Of a DNA stretch of 64,000 nt, positions 8,676 through 18,211 are shown piece by piece (within the stretch, counting starts at the first letter, position 1; each line of letters starts with the position of its first letter). The position numbers and the translations under genes are program-made. The notes below the pieces were generated by a model. It had not been told where the DNA came from, made no database searches, and saw only the letters and a program-made list of their open reading frames with translations. Origin of the DNA: Pseudomonas mendocina (GTDB lineage Bacteria > Pseudomonadota > Gammaproteobacteria > Pseudomonadales > Pseudomonadaceae); NCBI RefSeq assembly GCF_900636545.1, contig NZ_LR134290.1, positions 4,898,001-4,962,000 of the forward strand, in the 5' to 3' direction.

Positions 8676-9734
8676 ATGTCCCCTTCTCCCGCAAGCCTTA
8701 ATGACCAGCAACGCGCCGCTTATATCCGTGAACAGGTGATGGCCCATGGCAATGCACTGCGGCAGCGCTACCCGATCCTGCTGCATCAGGACGCCCTCGG
8801 TGCCGGCACCCTGGCTTTCGCCCTGCTCGGCATGATCGGCTCGGCAGCCTTGTACGTCGGCGGTCATCTGGCCTGGTGGGCCTGCCTGCTGCTCAACGCC
8901 TTCTTCGCCTCGCTGACCCACGAGCTCGAACATGACCTGATCCACTCGATGTATTTCCGCAAGCGACCGCTGCCGCACAACCTGATGCTGGCGCTGGTCT
9001 GGCTGGCGCGGCCGAGCACCATCAATCCGTGGGTACGCCGCCATCTGCACCTGAACCATCACAAGGTTTCCGGCAGCGAAGCCGACATGGAGGAGCGCGC
9101 CATCACCAACGGCGAGCCCTGGGGCATCGCGCGCCTGCTGATGGTCGGCGACAACATGATGAGCTCGTTCATTCGCTGGCTGCGGGCGAAGAACCCCGAG
9201 CACCGCCGGCTGATCCTGACCCGCACGCTGAAGGTCTACGCGCCGCTGGGGCTGCTCAACTGGGCGACCTGGTACCTGTTCCTCGGTTTCCATCTGCTGG
9301 ACTGGGCCAGCACCGCCATCGGCGCTCCGATCGCCTGGTCGGCCACGATGCTGAACGTGATGGCAGTGGTGAACATCGCCGTGGTGGTGCTGGTCGGCCC
9401 CAATGTGCTGCGCACCTTCTGCCTGCACTTCGTCAGCTCCAACATGCATTATTACGGTGATGTCGAGCCGGGCAACGTGATCCAGCAGACTCAGGTGCTC
9501 AACCCCTGGTGGCTGTGGCCGCTGCAGGCGTTCTGCTTCAACTTCGGCAGCAGCCATGCGATCCATCATTTCGTGGTCAAGGAGCCCTTCTACATCCGCC
9601 AGCTGACCGTGCCCTTCGCCCACAGGGTGATGCGCGAGATGGGCGTACGCTTCAACGACTTCGGCACCTTCGCCCGGGCCAATCGCTGGACCCGCGCAGA
9701 AAAGACCGTTGAGGAGCGTACGCAGACTGCATGA
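8676..9734 (+). CDS. Membrane fatty acid desaturase
   Basis: A 352-residue integral membrane di-iron enzyme. The three histidine boxes are HELEHD (82-87), HLHLNHH (123-129) and SSHAIHHF near residue 285, with hydrophobic hairpins between them. The family inserts double bonds or hydroxyl groups into membrane-lipid acyl chains or alkane-like substrates. The ATG at 8676 follows an AAGAGGA ribosome site. It is divergent from the AraC regulator about 100 bases away, the usual arrangement for a regulator and its target. The regiospecificity cannot be told from sequence. Confidence 0.85.
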   Translation: MSPSPASLNDQQRAAYIREQVMAHGNALRQRYPILLHQDALGAGTLAFALLGMIGSAALYVGGHLAWWACLLLNAFFASLTHELEHDLIHSMYFRKRPLPHNLMLALVWLARPSTINPWVRRHLHLNHHKVSGSEADMEERAITNGEPWGIARLLMVGDNMMSSFIRWLRAKNPEHRRLILTRTLKVYAPLGLLNWATWYLFLGFHLLDWASTAIGAPIAWSATMLNVMAVVNIAVVVLVGPNVLRTFCLHFVSSNMHYYGDVEPGNVIQQTQVLNPWWLWPLQAFCFNFGSSHAIHHFVVKEPFYIRQLTVPFAHRVMREMGVRFNDFGTFARANRWTRAEKTVEERTQTA

Positions 9735-9901
9735 TCGAGGCGCCGCGCGGCGGTCATTGGTCGCGCGATCCCGACGGATGAGACTCGCCGCGCAATCATC
9801 ACGCCAGTAGTCGGCTAGAATTCACCTGCGCCCGACCGCTCCCCGACCCAACAGCGTTCACCGGACCTCGGCGCCCTCGTAGTAGCCATGAGGCGCCAAG
9901 G

Positions 9902-12781
9902 ATGCTTCGACCGCTTCGCTCACTGATCTTGCTGCTCTGCCTGGCCGGCACCCTACCGGCCTGGGCGGGCAGCGCGCTGCCGCTACTGAAGCTCAGCGCA
10001 GCCGACCTGGCCAGACCGGTGAGCATCGAGCACAGCCTGCTGCTGGAAGATCCCTCCGGCCAACTCAGCGCCAGCGAAGTACTGCAGCGCATCGAGCAAG
10101 AAGGTCGTGAAGTGCAGGGCACGGCACGCATCGGCTACACACGCAGCGCCTGGTGGCTCGCCGTGCAGTTGCAGACGCCGCCGGCCGAGCGCCTGCAGCT
10201 AATCATCGGCCAGACCTTCCTCGATGATCTGGAGGTCTGGCTGTTCGACGGCGAGCAGTCGCTCGGCCCGCTGTACAGCGGCGCAAATCGTGCATTCAGC
10301 GAACGTGGCGAACCCTACCCACAGTTCCTGCTCAACCTGCCACGGCTGGACGATGGCCCGCATAGCCTGCTGCTGCGCGTACAAAGTCATTCGGCGATCA
10401 ACCTGCCGCTGCAACTGGTCGGTGCAGAGCATGGCCAGCAACTGATTGCCCACAGCTGGCTGCAGAGCGGCCTGTTGATCGGTGTCCTGATCGCCCTGGC
10501 GCTGTTCTATATGGTCAAGTACAGCACCCTGCGTGAAGCGCAACTGGCCTACTTCAGCCTCACCTCGCTGTGCGTGGCGCTGTACAACGCCAGCCTGTAC
10601 AACCTGGCCGGGCTGCTCTGGCCACAATGGCCGCTGCTGCCCAAGCTGCTGATCAACCTGCCTACCGCAGGCATGATGATTTTCAGCTCGCTGTTCATCG
10701 CCAGCGCTCTCGGCCTGCACCTGGGACGCCTGCGCTGGCTGCGCGACGCCCTGTTCGCTGCCACCCTGCTGGTCAGCGTGGGCGGCCTGCTGGTCGAACA
10801 TCCTGCCGCCTACCAGACGCTGAACCTGCTGACCCTGGCCACCGGGCTCTATCAGATGCTGCTGATGGTGCTCGGCATCGCCCAGCGCCGCCCCTATGCA
10901 CCCGGCTACCTGCTGTGCTGGAGCGCCGCGCTGGTGCTGATGCTGCTAGTGCCGCTGAGCCGCGCCGGCCTGATTCCGCTACCAGCCGGCTTCTATGCGT
11001 TGTACGCCTACCTGCCCGCGCTGAGCATGCTGCTGTTCGGCGCCCTGCTCGATAAACAGCTGGAGCGCGTACGCCGCGTACTGCTGAGCAGCCAGGCACA
11101 GGCCATCGATAACCTGGAGCAATACCAAGCGCTGTTCCGCCATAGCGGCGAGGGTATCTTCCGCTGCCACCGCGACGGCCGATTGCTGGAGGCCAACCCA
11201 AGCCTGGTACGCCTGCTCGGCAGCGAGCCTCTGCCGTCTGATCTCGACAACCTGTCCCTGCAGCGCCTGTTGGGGGAAACGCAGTGGCGCGCCCTGCTGC
11301 GCCAGCTAGACGAGCAGGCCGGCACGGTCAGTTGCGAGTGTGAGCTGTACGACCTGGCCCAGCGCCCGCGCTGGATCTACCTGTCATTGCACCTGCGCCC
11401 GCATCAGGATTTCATCGAAGGCATCGTGGTCGACCTCAGCGAGCGCCGCGCCCTGGAAGAACGCCTGCAAAGCCTGGCGGCCCATGACGCCCTGACAGGT
11501 CTGCTCAACCGCCGCGAGCTGGAGCGGCTGCTGTCGGAAACACTCAGCGGCACCGCCAAACGGCGCTTCAGCCATCTGTTGCTGTTGGGGCTGGATCGCT
11601 TCAAGCAGGTCAACGATTTGTTCGGTCACTCCGCTGGCGACCAGTTGCTGCGCCAGCTGGCCGGCCAGTTGCAGCACCAGCTGCCACGCCATGCCGAGTT
11701 GGCGCGTGTCGGCGGCGACGAGTTCGCCGTACTGCTACGCGAAGTCGACGACGCCGCCGCGCTGGAGCAGGCCGAACAATTGCGAAGAGCCGTCGAACAG
11801 TTCGTCTTCACCTGGCAGGGGCGGCCATTCCGTCTGCACGTCAGTATCGGCATGCTGGCCTTGAGTTCCGGCGTACGTGACTGGGAAACCGCACTGAACT
11901 GGGCCAGCAGCGCCAGCCAGCTGGCCAAGCACCAGGGGCGCAACCGCGTGCAGCAGTTCAACCCGGCCGACGGTGCGCTGCTCGAACATCAGCGCCAGCT
12001 GCAATGGATCACCCGCTTGCGCGAGGCTACAGAGCGCGGTCATTTCGAGCTGTTCTTCCAACCGGTACAGGCCCTGCAGAGCACCGCGGCCGGCCTGCAC
12101 TACGAAGTGCTGCTGCGTTACCACGACCCGCACAGTGGCGAGTGGATCAGCCCGGCGCAGTTTCTCGACGCGGCAGCGCGTTATGACTTTCTCGGCGCCA
12201 TCGACCGCTGGGTAATCCAGCACCTGTGCGCCTGGCTGGCCGCCAATCCGCGTCACCTGGCACAGCTGGCGCAGGTCAACGTCAACATCAGCGCCAGTTC
12301 CCTGCTTGATTGCGGCTTCCACCGCCTGCTGCAGGACGAGTTGCAGCGCCATGGTCTACCGCCAGGCAAGCTGTGCATCGAAGTGACGGAAATGGTCGCA
12401 CTGGGCGAGCTGGGCGTTTCCGCACAATGGATCGAGGAGTTGCGTGGCAAGGGTCTGAAGGTCGCGCTGGACGACTTCGGCAGCGGCTTCGCGTCCTACG
12501 CCTACCTGCGCCACCTGCCGCTGGATATCCTGAAGATCGACGGCAGCTTCATTCGCGACATCGAACACGACCCGATCAATCAGGCCATGGTCGGCTCGAT
12601 GCGCCAGATCGCCGCGCAACTTGGCCTGGTCACCGTCGCCGAGTTCGTCGAGACGCAGGCCAGCCTGGACTGCCTGCGTCGCCTGGGCATCGACTACGCC
12701 CAGGGCTACTTCGTAGGTCGGCCGCAACCTCTGCGCCAACTGGCCGACGATGCCCGCCGCCACGGCACTCAGGAAGCCTGA
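9902..12781 (+). CDS. 7TM-PAS-GGDEF-EAL protein, probable c-di-GMP phosphodiesterase with degenerate GGDEF
   Basis: A 959-residue protein. A signal peptide (1-22) and a 7TMR-DISM extracellular domain (to about 175) precede seven membrane helices (about 185-380). A PAS-like segment (about 405-515), a GGDEF domain (525-685) and an EAL domain (700-950) follow. GGDEF is intact at 604-608, but the metal-binding Asp of the DxDxFK motif is Gly563 (LLGLDRFK), and no RxxD inhibitory site precedes it. The EAL signature is EVL (735-737), and NVNIS, EVTEM, DDFGSG, LKIDGSF, EFVET and QGYF are all present. Phosphodiesterase activity is therefore more likely than cyclase. It converges with the receiver-HDOD gene with a 13-base overlap. 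Confidence 0.88.
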   Translation: MLRPLRSLILLLCLAGTLPAWAGSALPLLKLSAADLARPVSIEHSLLLEDPSGQLSASEVLQRIEQEGREVQGTARIGYTRSAWWLAVQLQTPPAERLQLIIGQTFLDDLEVWLFDGEQSLGPLYSGANRAFSERGEPYPQFLLNLPRLDDGPHSLLLRVQSHSAINLPLQLVGAEHGQQLIAHSWLQSGLLIGVLIALALFYMVKYSTLREAQLAYFSLTSLCVALYNASLYNLAGLLWPQWPLLPKLLINLPTAGMMIFSSLFIASALGLHLGRLRWLRDALFAATLLVSVGGLLVEHPAAYQTLNLLTLATGLYQMLLMVLGIAQRRPYAPGYLLCWSAALVLMLLVPLSRAGLIPLPAGFYALYAYLPALSMLLFGALLDKQLERVRRVLLSSQAQAIDNLEQYQALFRHSGEGIFRCHRDGRLLEANPSLVRLLGSEPLPSDLDNLSLQRLLGETQWRALLRQLDEQAGTVSCECELYDLAQRPRWIYLSLHLRPHQDFIEGIVVDLSERRALEERLQSLAAHDALTGLLNRRELERLLSETLSGTAKRRFSHLLLLGLDRFKQVNDLFGHSAGDQLLRQLAGQLQHQLPRHAELARVGGDEFAVLLREVDDAAALEQAEQLRRAVEQFVFTWQGRPFRLHVSIGMLALSSGVRDWETALNWASSASQLAKHQGRNRVQQFNPADGALLEHQRQLQWITRLREATERGHFELFFQPVQALQSTAAGLHYEVLLRYHDPHSGEWISPAQFLDAAARYDFLGAIDRWVIQHLCAWLAANPRHLAQLAQVNVNISASSLLDCGFHRLLQDELQRHGLPPGKLCIEVTEMVALGELGVSAQWIEELRGKGLKVALDDFGSGFASYAYLRHLPLDILKIDGSFIRDIEHDPINQAMVGSMRQIAAQLGLVTVAEFVETQASLDCLRRLGIDYAQGYFVGRPQPLRQLADDARRHGTQEA

Positions 12782-13983
12782 TAGAGCTCCGCCGGCAGGC
12801 GCTCGAGCAACCCCAGGTCAAGCCGCAGCATTCGTACGCAACGCGCCTCGGCCAGGCTCGCCGGTTGCTCGCTGGCCGGTAGCGCCAGCAGCGAGCCGCT
12901 GAGGTTGAGTACCAACGCCTCGCGCGAGAACACGCCGCTGCCCAGGCCATAGAACGCCGCGATCAGTTCGCGCAGACCGAATGGCAGGCGCCAGCGGATA
13001 CGCAGGGCCGAGCCGAAGCTGGCCGACCGACGCTGCATGGCTTGCTCGATCTGCTCGTTGCTCAACTCACCCCCTGCATCCAGCCAGTCCTGCAGACTGC
13101 GCAGCAAGGCCAGCTCGCCCAGGTTGTGCAGCAGGCCGGCGGTGTAGCACAGCTCGGCATCGAGCCTCAGTTCGAGCGCCAGCCAACGCGCCAGATCGGC
13201 ACTGCGTCGCGCCTGCTGCCAGGCAAGGGTCGCCAGTTCGGCCAGACGCGGATCGCGCAACTGCGCATTGCGCTGCAGGGCCAGCCCCAGCACCAGGTTC
13301 AGCGTGCGCGCCACTCCCAGGCGATGCAGCGCCTGGGCCAAGGTCTGGCAAGGTACGCCCTGATGCTGGGCGGCCGTGCTGGCGGCAGCGATCAGCAACG
13401 CGGTGATCTGTGGGTCGCTGCCAAATACCGCCTCCAGCTCGCCCAAGTCCTGCTCGCCAGCCTGCAACCCCTGACTCACGGCATTGCGCACATCGCTGAG
13501 CAGCGGCGCACCCTGGCCCTCTTCGCGCACCGTATCGAGAAAATCGCGCAGCTCGCTAACCAGCAACGGCTGACGCACCGCCACGGCGCCCGCAGGCGCT
13601 GGCAGCAATGTCCGCAGACGCTGGCGCAGACTCTCGGCATTGAAAGGTTTGGCCAGATAGGCGCTGGGCGCCAGTGGCCGCGCCGCACGCACGCTGCTGG
13701 CATCAAGGCGACCGCTGATGAGCACGAACGGCAACGCCGGCGTGCGCGGATGACGGCGCAACTGACGCAGCAGCTCCAAGCCATCGAGCCCCGGCAGCTC
13801 GCCATCGGCGATCACCAGGTCGGGCAGGCGGCGCTTACAGCGTGCCAGTGCGGCCTGGCCATCGCTGACCTGCAGCACGCGGGCATCACCACGTACATCG
13901 AGGACAAGTTGCTGCAGCAGATTGGACGTCCAGGGATCCGCCTCGGCGATCAGAACTTCCACACAATGAGCTGAAGCGGTCAT
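12769..13983 (-). CDS. Response regulator with HDOD output domain
   Basis: A 404-residue protein. The receiver domain covers residues 7-135, with acidic residues EAD near the start, phospho-acceptor Asp60 in DLVIADGELPG and the conserved lysine in YLAKPFN. The C-terminal ~230 residues are an HDOD domain (RTLNLVLGLALQ, CYTAGLLHNLGELALL), a catalytically inactive relative of HD phosphohydrolases used in signalling. The ATG at 13983 gives the standard receiver N-terminus. The gene overlaps the 3' end of the GGDEF-EAL gene, and their products may share a c-di-GMP or motility circuit, but no kinase is adjacent. Confidence 0.85.
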   Translation of the reverse strand: MTASAHCVEVLIAEADPWTSNLLQQLVLDVRGDARVLQVSDGQAALARCKRRLPDLVIADGELPGLDGLELLRQLRRHPRTPALPFVLISGRLDASSVRAARPLAPSAYLAKPFNAESLRQRLRTLLPAPAGAVAVRQPLLVSELRDFLDTVREEGQGAPLLSDVRNAVSQGLQAGEQDLGELEAVFGSDPQITALLIAAASTAAQHQGVPCQTLAQALHRLGVARTLNLVLGLALQRNAQLRDPRLAELATLAWQQARRSADLARWLALELRLDAELCYTAGLLHNLGELALLRSLQDWLDAGGELSNEQIEQAMQRRSASFGSALRIRWRLPFGLRELIAAFYGLGSGVFSREALVLNLSGSLLALPASEQPASLAEARCVRMLRLDLGLLERLPAELYQAS

Positions 13984-14198
13984 GCGAGCCTCTGGGCAAA
14001 TGACGAACGGAGGGTGCCCGAAGCCCATATGCCCACATCCAGCAAAAGCTGATGGATGAGTCAGTTCCACGGCAACGGCGCAGTCTAAACCGAGCCCTGA
14101 CGTGACGTAAGTGACAGATGGTCGAGTTGCGTAAAAAATTGCGCGACCGATGGTCGCGTAGGCTTGCCCACGCGCGAGTCGCGACAGAAGCAGACAAT

Positions 14199-14223
14199 AA
14201 AAAAGCCCGCCATAAGGGCGGGC
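14199..14223 (-). terminator. Intrinsic terminator of the rpmB-rpmG transcript
   Basis: On the minus strand GCCCGCC, a five-base loop and GGCGGGC (14223 down to 14205) are followed by TTTTTT (14204-14199). It lies 24 bases beyond the rpmG stop. Confidence 0.88.
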
Positions 14224-14246
14224 TTCTTCGACGGGTAGCCGATCAA

Positions 14247-14402
14247 TTACTTGATCTTGGCTTCCTTGTACATCACGTGCTTGCGTACGACCGGATCGAA
14301 TTTCTTGATTTCGATCTTGTCGGGGGTGGTGCGCTTGTTCTTGTCGGTGGTGTAGAAGTGGCCGGTACCGGCGCTGGACACCAAACGGATCAGTTCACGC
14401 AT
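14247..14402 (-). CDS. rpmG: 50S ribosomal protein L33
   Basis: A 51-residue basic protein reading [19 protein letters not shown] at its start and ending MYKEAKIK. This is the usual length and sequence of the cysteine-free bacterial L33 of the large ribosomal subunit. It follows rpmB by ten bases in one operon, as in other Pseudomonas. The terminator at 14199-14223 ends the transcript. Identification is certain. Confidence 0.97.
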   Translation of the reverse strand: MRELIRLVSSAGTGHFYTTDKNKRTTPDKIEIKKFDPVVRKHVMYKEAKIK

Positions 14403-14412
14403 GACTCTCTCC

Positions 14413-14649
14413 TTAAACCTTTTCGCCGCGAGCGCGCAGCTCAGCCAGCACTACGTCGATGCCACGCTTGTCGATGACGCGCATGCCTTTGGCAGAAACG
14501 CGCAGACGCACGAAGCGCTTCTCGGACTCGACCCAGAAGCGATGGTGCTGCAGGTTCGGCAGGAAACGACGACGGGTTTTGTTGTTTGCGTGGGAAATGT
14601 TGTTCCCGGTTACCGGACCCTTACCGGTAACTTGACAGACTCTCGACAT
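14413..14649 (-). CDS. rpmB: 50S ribosomal protein L28
   Basis: A 78-residue protein starting [20 protein letters not shown], with the family motif [17 protein letters not shown]28 binds the large subunit near the E site. It is the first gene of rpmB-rpmG, and a promoter-like pair lies about 150 bases upstream (14797-14825). Confidence 0.97.
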   Translation of the reverse strand: MSRVCQVTGKGPVTGNNISHANNKTRRRFLPNLQHHRFWVESEKRFVRLRVSAKGMRVIDKRGIDVVLAELRARGEKV

Positions 14650-14994
14650 GCCTCAGCCCTCTAAAACCACATGCCCAACCCGGCATGGGTTGGCCGCTTA
14701 AACTCAATGTCATTGGCGCTCAGCGCCGCGTTTCTCGAGGGTCTTACCGGGCGCACTGGATAGCGCAAGAACCGGGCCCCTAGAAAAGAGCGCTGCTTTA
14801 TACCAGAAAGCCCTGGGAGCAACAAGGGAAACCGCAGGATAAAACTCAAAGCCCGGCACACGGACCGGCCGGGAGCCGGGCCTTTGGGGCCTGATCAAGA
14901 TTCGACCGCTCGTCGCCTCGATCAGGTGCGCGGCGCCTGGCAAATCGGCTAGGGTTGCAGGCTTGCCGCCGACACCAGGAACGAGGAGGCCGCC
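14650..14994. other. Upstream region of rpmB
   Basis: About 345 bases between rpmB (minus) and the small plus-strand frame at 14995. It holds the candidate rpmB promoter (14797-14825), a roughly 140-base rpmB leader and a GCCCGGC/GCCGGGC hairpin (14851-14857 with 14875-14881). On the minus strand that hairpin is followed by TTTGAGTTTT and could stop readthrough into the ribosomal operon. Confidence 0.5.
14797..14825 (-). promoter_or_regulatory. Candidate sigma-70 promoter of rpmB-rpmG
   Basis: On the minus strand TTGTTG (14825-14820), a 17-base spacer and TATAAA (14802-14797) form a good housekeeping promoter match. The start would be near 14790, giving an untranslated leader of about 140 bases before rpmB, long enough for feedback control. 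Confidence 0.5.
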
Positions 14995-15084
14995 ATGCGC
15001 CTGTTGTTCACCGCCCCGCTGCATACTCCGACCCAGGCCAGAGCCCACACGACTGGCTTCTCGCTGCCCAGTGGCAAAGTGTAG
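14995..15084 (+). CDS. Possible 29-residue small protein with strong ribosome site
   Basis: An ATG at 14995 is preceded by GAGGAGG at ideal spacing, and the frame (MRLLFTAPLHTPTQARAH...) stops at TAG 15082-15084. The Shine-Dalgarno is the best in this gap. It lies 50 bases before the GTG of the SRPBCC-like gene and in another frame, so it could be a leader peptide, a small protein, or the original start of the downstream gene before a frameshift. No family is recognised. Confidence 0.3.
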   Translation: MRLLFTAPLHTPTQARAHTTGFSLPSGKV

Positions 15085-15134
15085 AGCAGCGGGGCCTACC
15101 CGCAAGGCCAACAGGGCGTATCGCGGGTGACCTT

Positions 15135-15689
15135 GTGAACCTCGCCGCGCAGTTGCTGCCCGAGTACCAGTTCAGCGAGCGCCATCAACTGGAGATCCTC
15201 GCCGCACCGTCGGCAATTCTCGACGCCGTCGCCATGCTGGAGGCAGAAGACGATCCATTGATCCGCCGCTGCCTGCAGCTACGCGAAGCGCCAGCACGCC
15301 TGGCCCTCAGACTGGGGCTGAGCAATGCACTGCAGGACCGGCCGAGGTTCGGCATGCACGCCTTCAGCCTGTTGGCACGCGAGGCCGACCAGGCTGCCTA
15401 CGGACTGATCGGCCGATTCTGGCGCAGTGACTTCAGCCTGTTTCCCTGCGCCAATGGCGAGGCGTTTCGTGCCTTCCACCAACCCGGCGTGGCTCGTTTA
15501 CTGATGTTCTTTCAGTGCGAGCCGGCGAGCGATGGCAGCACCCGCCTGATCACCGAAACCCGTGTGCACTGCCCGGACAGGACCAGCCGCCTGGCATTCA
15601 CCCCCTATTGGCTGGCGATCCGCCCCGTCAGCGGGTTGATTCGCCGGCGCATGCTGCACAGCATCAAGGCAAGGGTCGAGCCGGCCTGA
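15135..15689 (+). CDS. SRPBCC-like conserved protein of unknown function
   Basis: A 184-residue product starting at GTG 15135 (VNLAAQLLPEYQFSERH). The order of an early strand and helix, a long central region and a strand-rich C-terminal half ending in a long helix (PVSGLIRRRMLHSIKA) resembles the START/SRPBCC ligand-binding fold. No catalytic motif is evident. No clear ATG exists in this frame near the expected N-terminus; an extension in frame to 14955 is unlike the rest. It converges with radC, the two stop codons being two bases apart. The fold call is by pattern only; the function is unknown. Confidence 0.6.
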   Translation: MNLAAQLLPEYQFSERHQLEILAAPSAILDAVAMLEAEDDPLIRRCLQLREAPARLALRLGLSNALQDRPRFGMHAFSLLAREADQAAYGLIGRFWRSDFSLFPCANGEAFRAFHQPGVARLLMFFQCEPASDGSTRLITETRVHCPDRTSRLAFTPYWLAIRPVSGLIRRRMLHSIKARVEPA

Positions 15690-15691
15690 GG

Positions 15692-16366
15692 CTACATCCA
15701 GCCCAGCTCGGCCATCGACAGCGGCTCACCATCGCCAACGATGAAATGATCGAGCACGCGCACCTCGACCAGCGCCAGAGCATCCTTGAGACGCTGGGTC
15801 AGCACGCGGTCAGCCTGACTGGGCTCCGACACGCCCGATGGGTGGTTATGGGTGAGGATGACGGCGGCGGCATTGTTGGCCAGCGAACGCTTGACCACCT
15901 GCCTGGGGTAGACACTGGCACTGTCGATGCTACCGCGAAACAACACCTCGAAGGCCAACACACGGTGCTTGGCATCGAGAAACAGACAGCCGAACACCTC
16001 ATGCGGTTCGTGACGCAGCTGTGCCTTGAGGTAGTCGCGCACGGCCTGCGGACTCTCCAGCGCCGAATCGCGGCGCAGGCGCTCGGCCAGATGGCGCCGC
16101 GACATTTCCAGAACGGCCTGCAATTGTGCGTACTTGGCAGGGCCCAGGCCGAGGTGCTGGCTGAAGCCCGTCAGATCGGCCTCGAGCAGGGCCCTCAGGC
16201 TGCCGAACTCGCTCAGCAGGTAGCGCGCCAGGTCCACCGCACTCTTGCCGGTAACTCCTGTGCGCAGGAAGATCGCCAGCAGCTCGGCATCGGTCAGCGA
16301 AGCCGCGCCCTGCTCCAGCAGTTTCTCCCGCGGGCGCTCTGCCGCGGGCCAGTCGCGAATGCTCAT
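15692..16366 (-). CDS. radC: RadC/YicR-family JAB1 domain protein
   Basis: A 224-residue protein starting [17 protein letters not shown]. The N-terminal helix-hairpin-helix-like region contains [19 protein letters not shown], and the C-terminal JAMM metal site reads [16 protein letters not shown]. The family was once linked to DNA repair in E. coli, but its biochemical role is unsettled. The ATG at 16366 gives the standard N-terminus. It is divergent from coaBC, as in other Pseudomonas. Identification of the family is firm. Confidence 0.92.
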   Translation of the reverse strand: MSIRDWPAAERPREKLLEQGAASLTDAELLAIFLRTGVTGKSAVDLARYLLSEFGSLRALLEADLTGFSQHLGLGPAKYAQLQAVLEMSRRHLAERLRRDSALESPQAVRDYLKAQLRHEPHEVFGCLFLDAKHRVLAFEVLFRGSIDSASVYPRQVVKRSLANNAAAVILTHNHPSGVSEPSQADRVLTQRLKDALALVEVRVLDHFIVGDGEPLSMAELGWM

Positions 16367-16506
16367 CGGCACCTCCATGTTGAGCCAGGCGCCCACTGCT
16401 TCCGTTATAGGCGCTGTGCTATCGTAGCCCATCTTTTTACACGGGGCCGGCCTGGGGAGGCGTTGGTCACGTGGCGCACATCCACCGGTATATAAAAGGC
16501 AGGCCT

Positions 16507-17715
16507 ATGCAGCGGCTGTATCGCAAACGCATCATCGTCGGCGTGGGGGGCGGTATTGCTGCCTACAAGAGCGCCGAACTGGTTCGCCGCCTCAAGGATC
16601 AAGGCGCCGAAGTCCGCGTGGTCATGACCCAGGGCGGACGAGAATTCATCACCCCGCTGACCCTGCAGGCGCTGTCCGGCCACCCCGTCCATCTTGACCT
16701 GCTCGATCCGGCTGCCGAAGCGGCGATGGGCCATATCGAGCTCGCTCGCTGGGCCGACCTGATCCTCATCGCCCCGGCCACCGCCGACCTGATCGCCCGC
16801 CTGGCCCAGGGCGTGGCCAACGACCTGTTGACCACGCTGGTGCTGGCCACCGATGCGCCGATCGCCCTGGCACCGGCGATGAACCAGGCCATGTGGCGCG
16901 ACGACGCCACCCAGGCCAACCTCGACCTGTTGCAGCAGCGCGGCATGCGCCTGTTCGGTCCAGCCTCCGGCAGCCAGGCCTGCGGTGACGTCGGCCTCGG
17001 CCGTATGCTCGAACCCAATGATCTGGCCAACCTGGCCGCCGACTGCTTCCAGCGTCAGGCGCTCGAAGGCCTACACGTTCTGATCACCGCCGGCCCGACC
17101 CAGGAAAACATCGACCCGGTGCGCTACATCACCAACCACAGCTCCGGCAAGATGGGCTTCGCCCTTGCCGAAGCCGCAGCCGAAGCCGGCGCGCGCGTCA
17201 CCCTGGTCAGTGGCCCGGTGCACCTGCCGACGCCGGATCGGGTCAGCCGTATCGACGTGGTCAGTGCCCGCGACATGCTCGCTGCCTGCGAAGCCGCCAT
17301 GCCCTGCGACGTGCTGATCGCCGCTGCCGCAGTCGCCGACTACCGACCAGAAGTGGTCGCCCAGCACAAATTGAAGAAAGACCCTAGCAGCGGTGAAGGG
17401 ATGCTCCTGCAAATGGTGCGCAACCCGGATATTCTCGCCACCATCGCCGGCCGCGAGGATCGCCCGTTCAGCGTGGGCTTCGCCGCCGAGACCGAGAACC
17501 TGCTCGAATACGCCTCGCGCAAGCTGCGCGACAAAAATCTCGATCTTATCGTCGCCAATGATGTGGCCAACCCCAGCATCGGCTTCAATAGTGAAGAGAA
17601 CGCCATCACCGTGATCGACCGCGGGCTGCAGCAATTCAGCTTCGCCCAGACCAGCAAGGGCAAGATCGCCCGCCAGTTGATCACCCTTATCGCCGAACGA
17701 CTGAACAAGAACTGA
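16507..17715 (+). CDS. coaBC: Bifunctional phosphopantothenoylcysteine decarboxylase / phosphopantothenate-cysteine ligase
   Basis: A 402-residue cytosolic enzyme of coenzyme A synthesis. The N-terminal CoaC flavoprotein domain has [18 protein letters not shown], the PAMNQAMW active-site loop and [13 protein letters not shown]. The C-terminal CoaB domain begins at [16 protein letters not shown], with NHSSGKMG and the CTP-binding KLKKDPSS. The ATG at 16507 is favoured over the earlier in-frame GTG at 16471. The dut gene follows after two bases, so the two are co-transcribed. Confidence 0.96.
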   Translation: MQRLYRKRIIVGVGGGIAAYKSAELVRRLKDQGAEVRVVMTQGGREFITPLTLQALSGHPVHLDLLDPAAEAAMGHIELARWADLILIAPATADLIARLAQGVANDLLTTLVLATDAPIALAPAMNQAMWRDDATQANLDLLQQRGMRLFGPASGSQACGDVGLGRMLEPNDLANLAADCFQRQALEGLHVLITAGPTQENIDPVRYITNHSSGKMGFALAEAAAEAGARVTLVSGPVHLPTPDRVSRIDVVSARDMLAACEAAMPCDVLIAAAAVADYRPEVVAQHKLKKDPSSGEGMLLQMVRNPDILATIAGREDRPFSVGFAAETENLLEYASRKLRDKNLDLIVANDVANPSIGFNSEENAITVIDRGLQQFSFAQTSKGKIARQLITLIAERLNKN

Positions 17716-17717
17716 CT

Positions 17718-18173
17718 ATGCACGCTCTGCAAGCCAAGATCCTCGATCCTCGCCTCGGCCAGGAATTCCCGCTGCCGCAATACGCCACGCCTGGCTCTGC
17801 CGGCCTCGACCTGCGTGCCATGCTCAAGGAAGACATCGTCCTCGAGCCGGGCCAGACCGTGCTGATCCCCACCGGCCTGTCGATCTATATCGGCGACCCC
17901 GGCCTGGCGGCACTGATCCTGCCGCGCTCGGGCCTCGGCCACAAACACGGCATCGTCCTCGGCAACCTGGTCGGCCTGATCGACTCCGACTACCAGGGCG
18001 AACTGATGGTGTCGTGCTGGAACCGCGGCCAGACACCTTTCACCATCGCCATTGGCGAGCGCATCGCACAGCTGGTGCTGGTGCCGGTCGTGCAGGCGCA
18101 TTTCGAGCTGGTCGAGCAGTTCGACGAGACCCAACGTGGCGCTGGCGGCTTCGGCCATTCCGGTAGCCACTGA
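17718..18173 (+). CDS. dut: dUTP diphosphatase (dUTPase)
   Basis: A 151-residue trimeric dUTPase that hydrolyses dUTP to dUMP and pyrophosphate. The five motifs are visible: [47 protein letters not shown] and the C-terminal arm [10 protein letters not shown]. It is directly behind coaBC and followed by algC 38 bases later. Confidence 0.97.
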   Translation: MHALQAKILDPRLGQEFPLPQYATPGSAGLDLRAMLKEDIVLEPGQTVLIPTGLSIYIGDPGLAALILPRSGLGHKHGIVLGNLVGLIDSDYQGELMVSCWNRGQTPFTIAIGERIAQLVLVPVVQAHFELVEQFDETQRGAGGFGHSGSH

Positions 18174-18211
18174 CCCTCCCCCCACAGGACGAACCGCCGA
18201 GGAGCGCCTAC

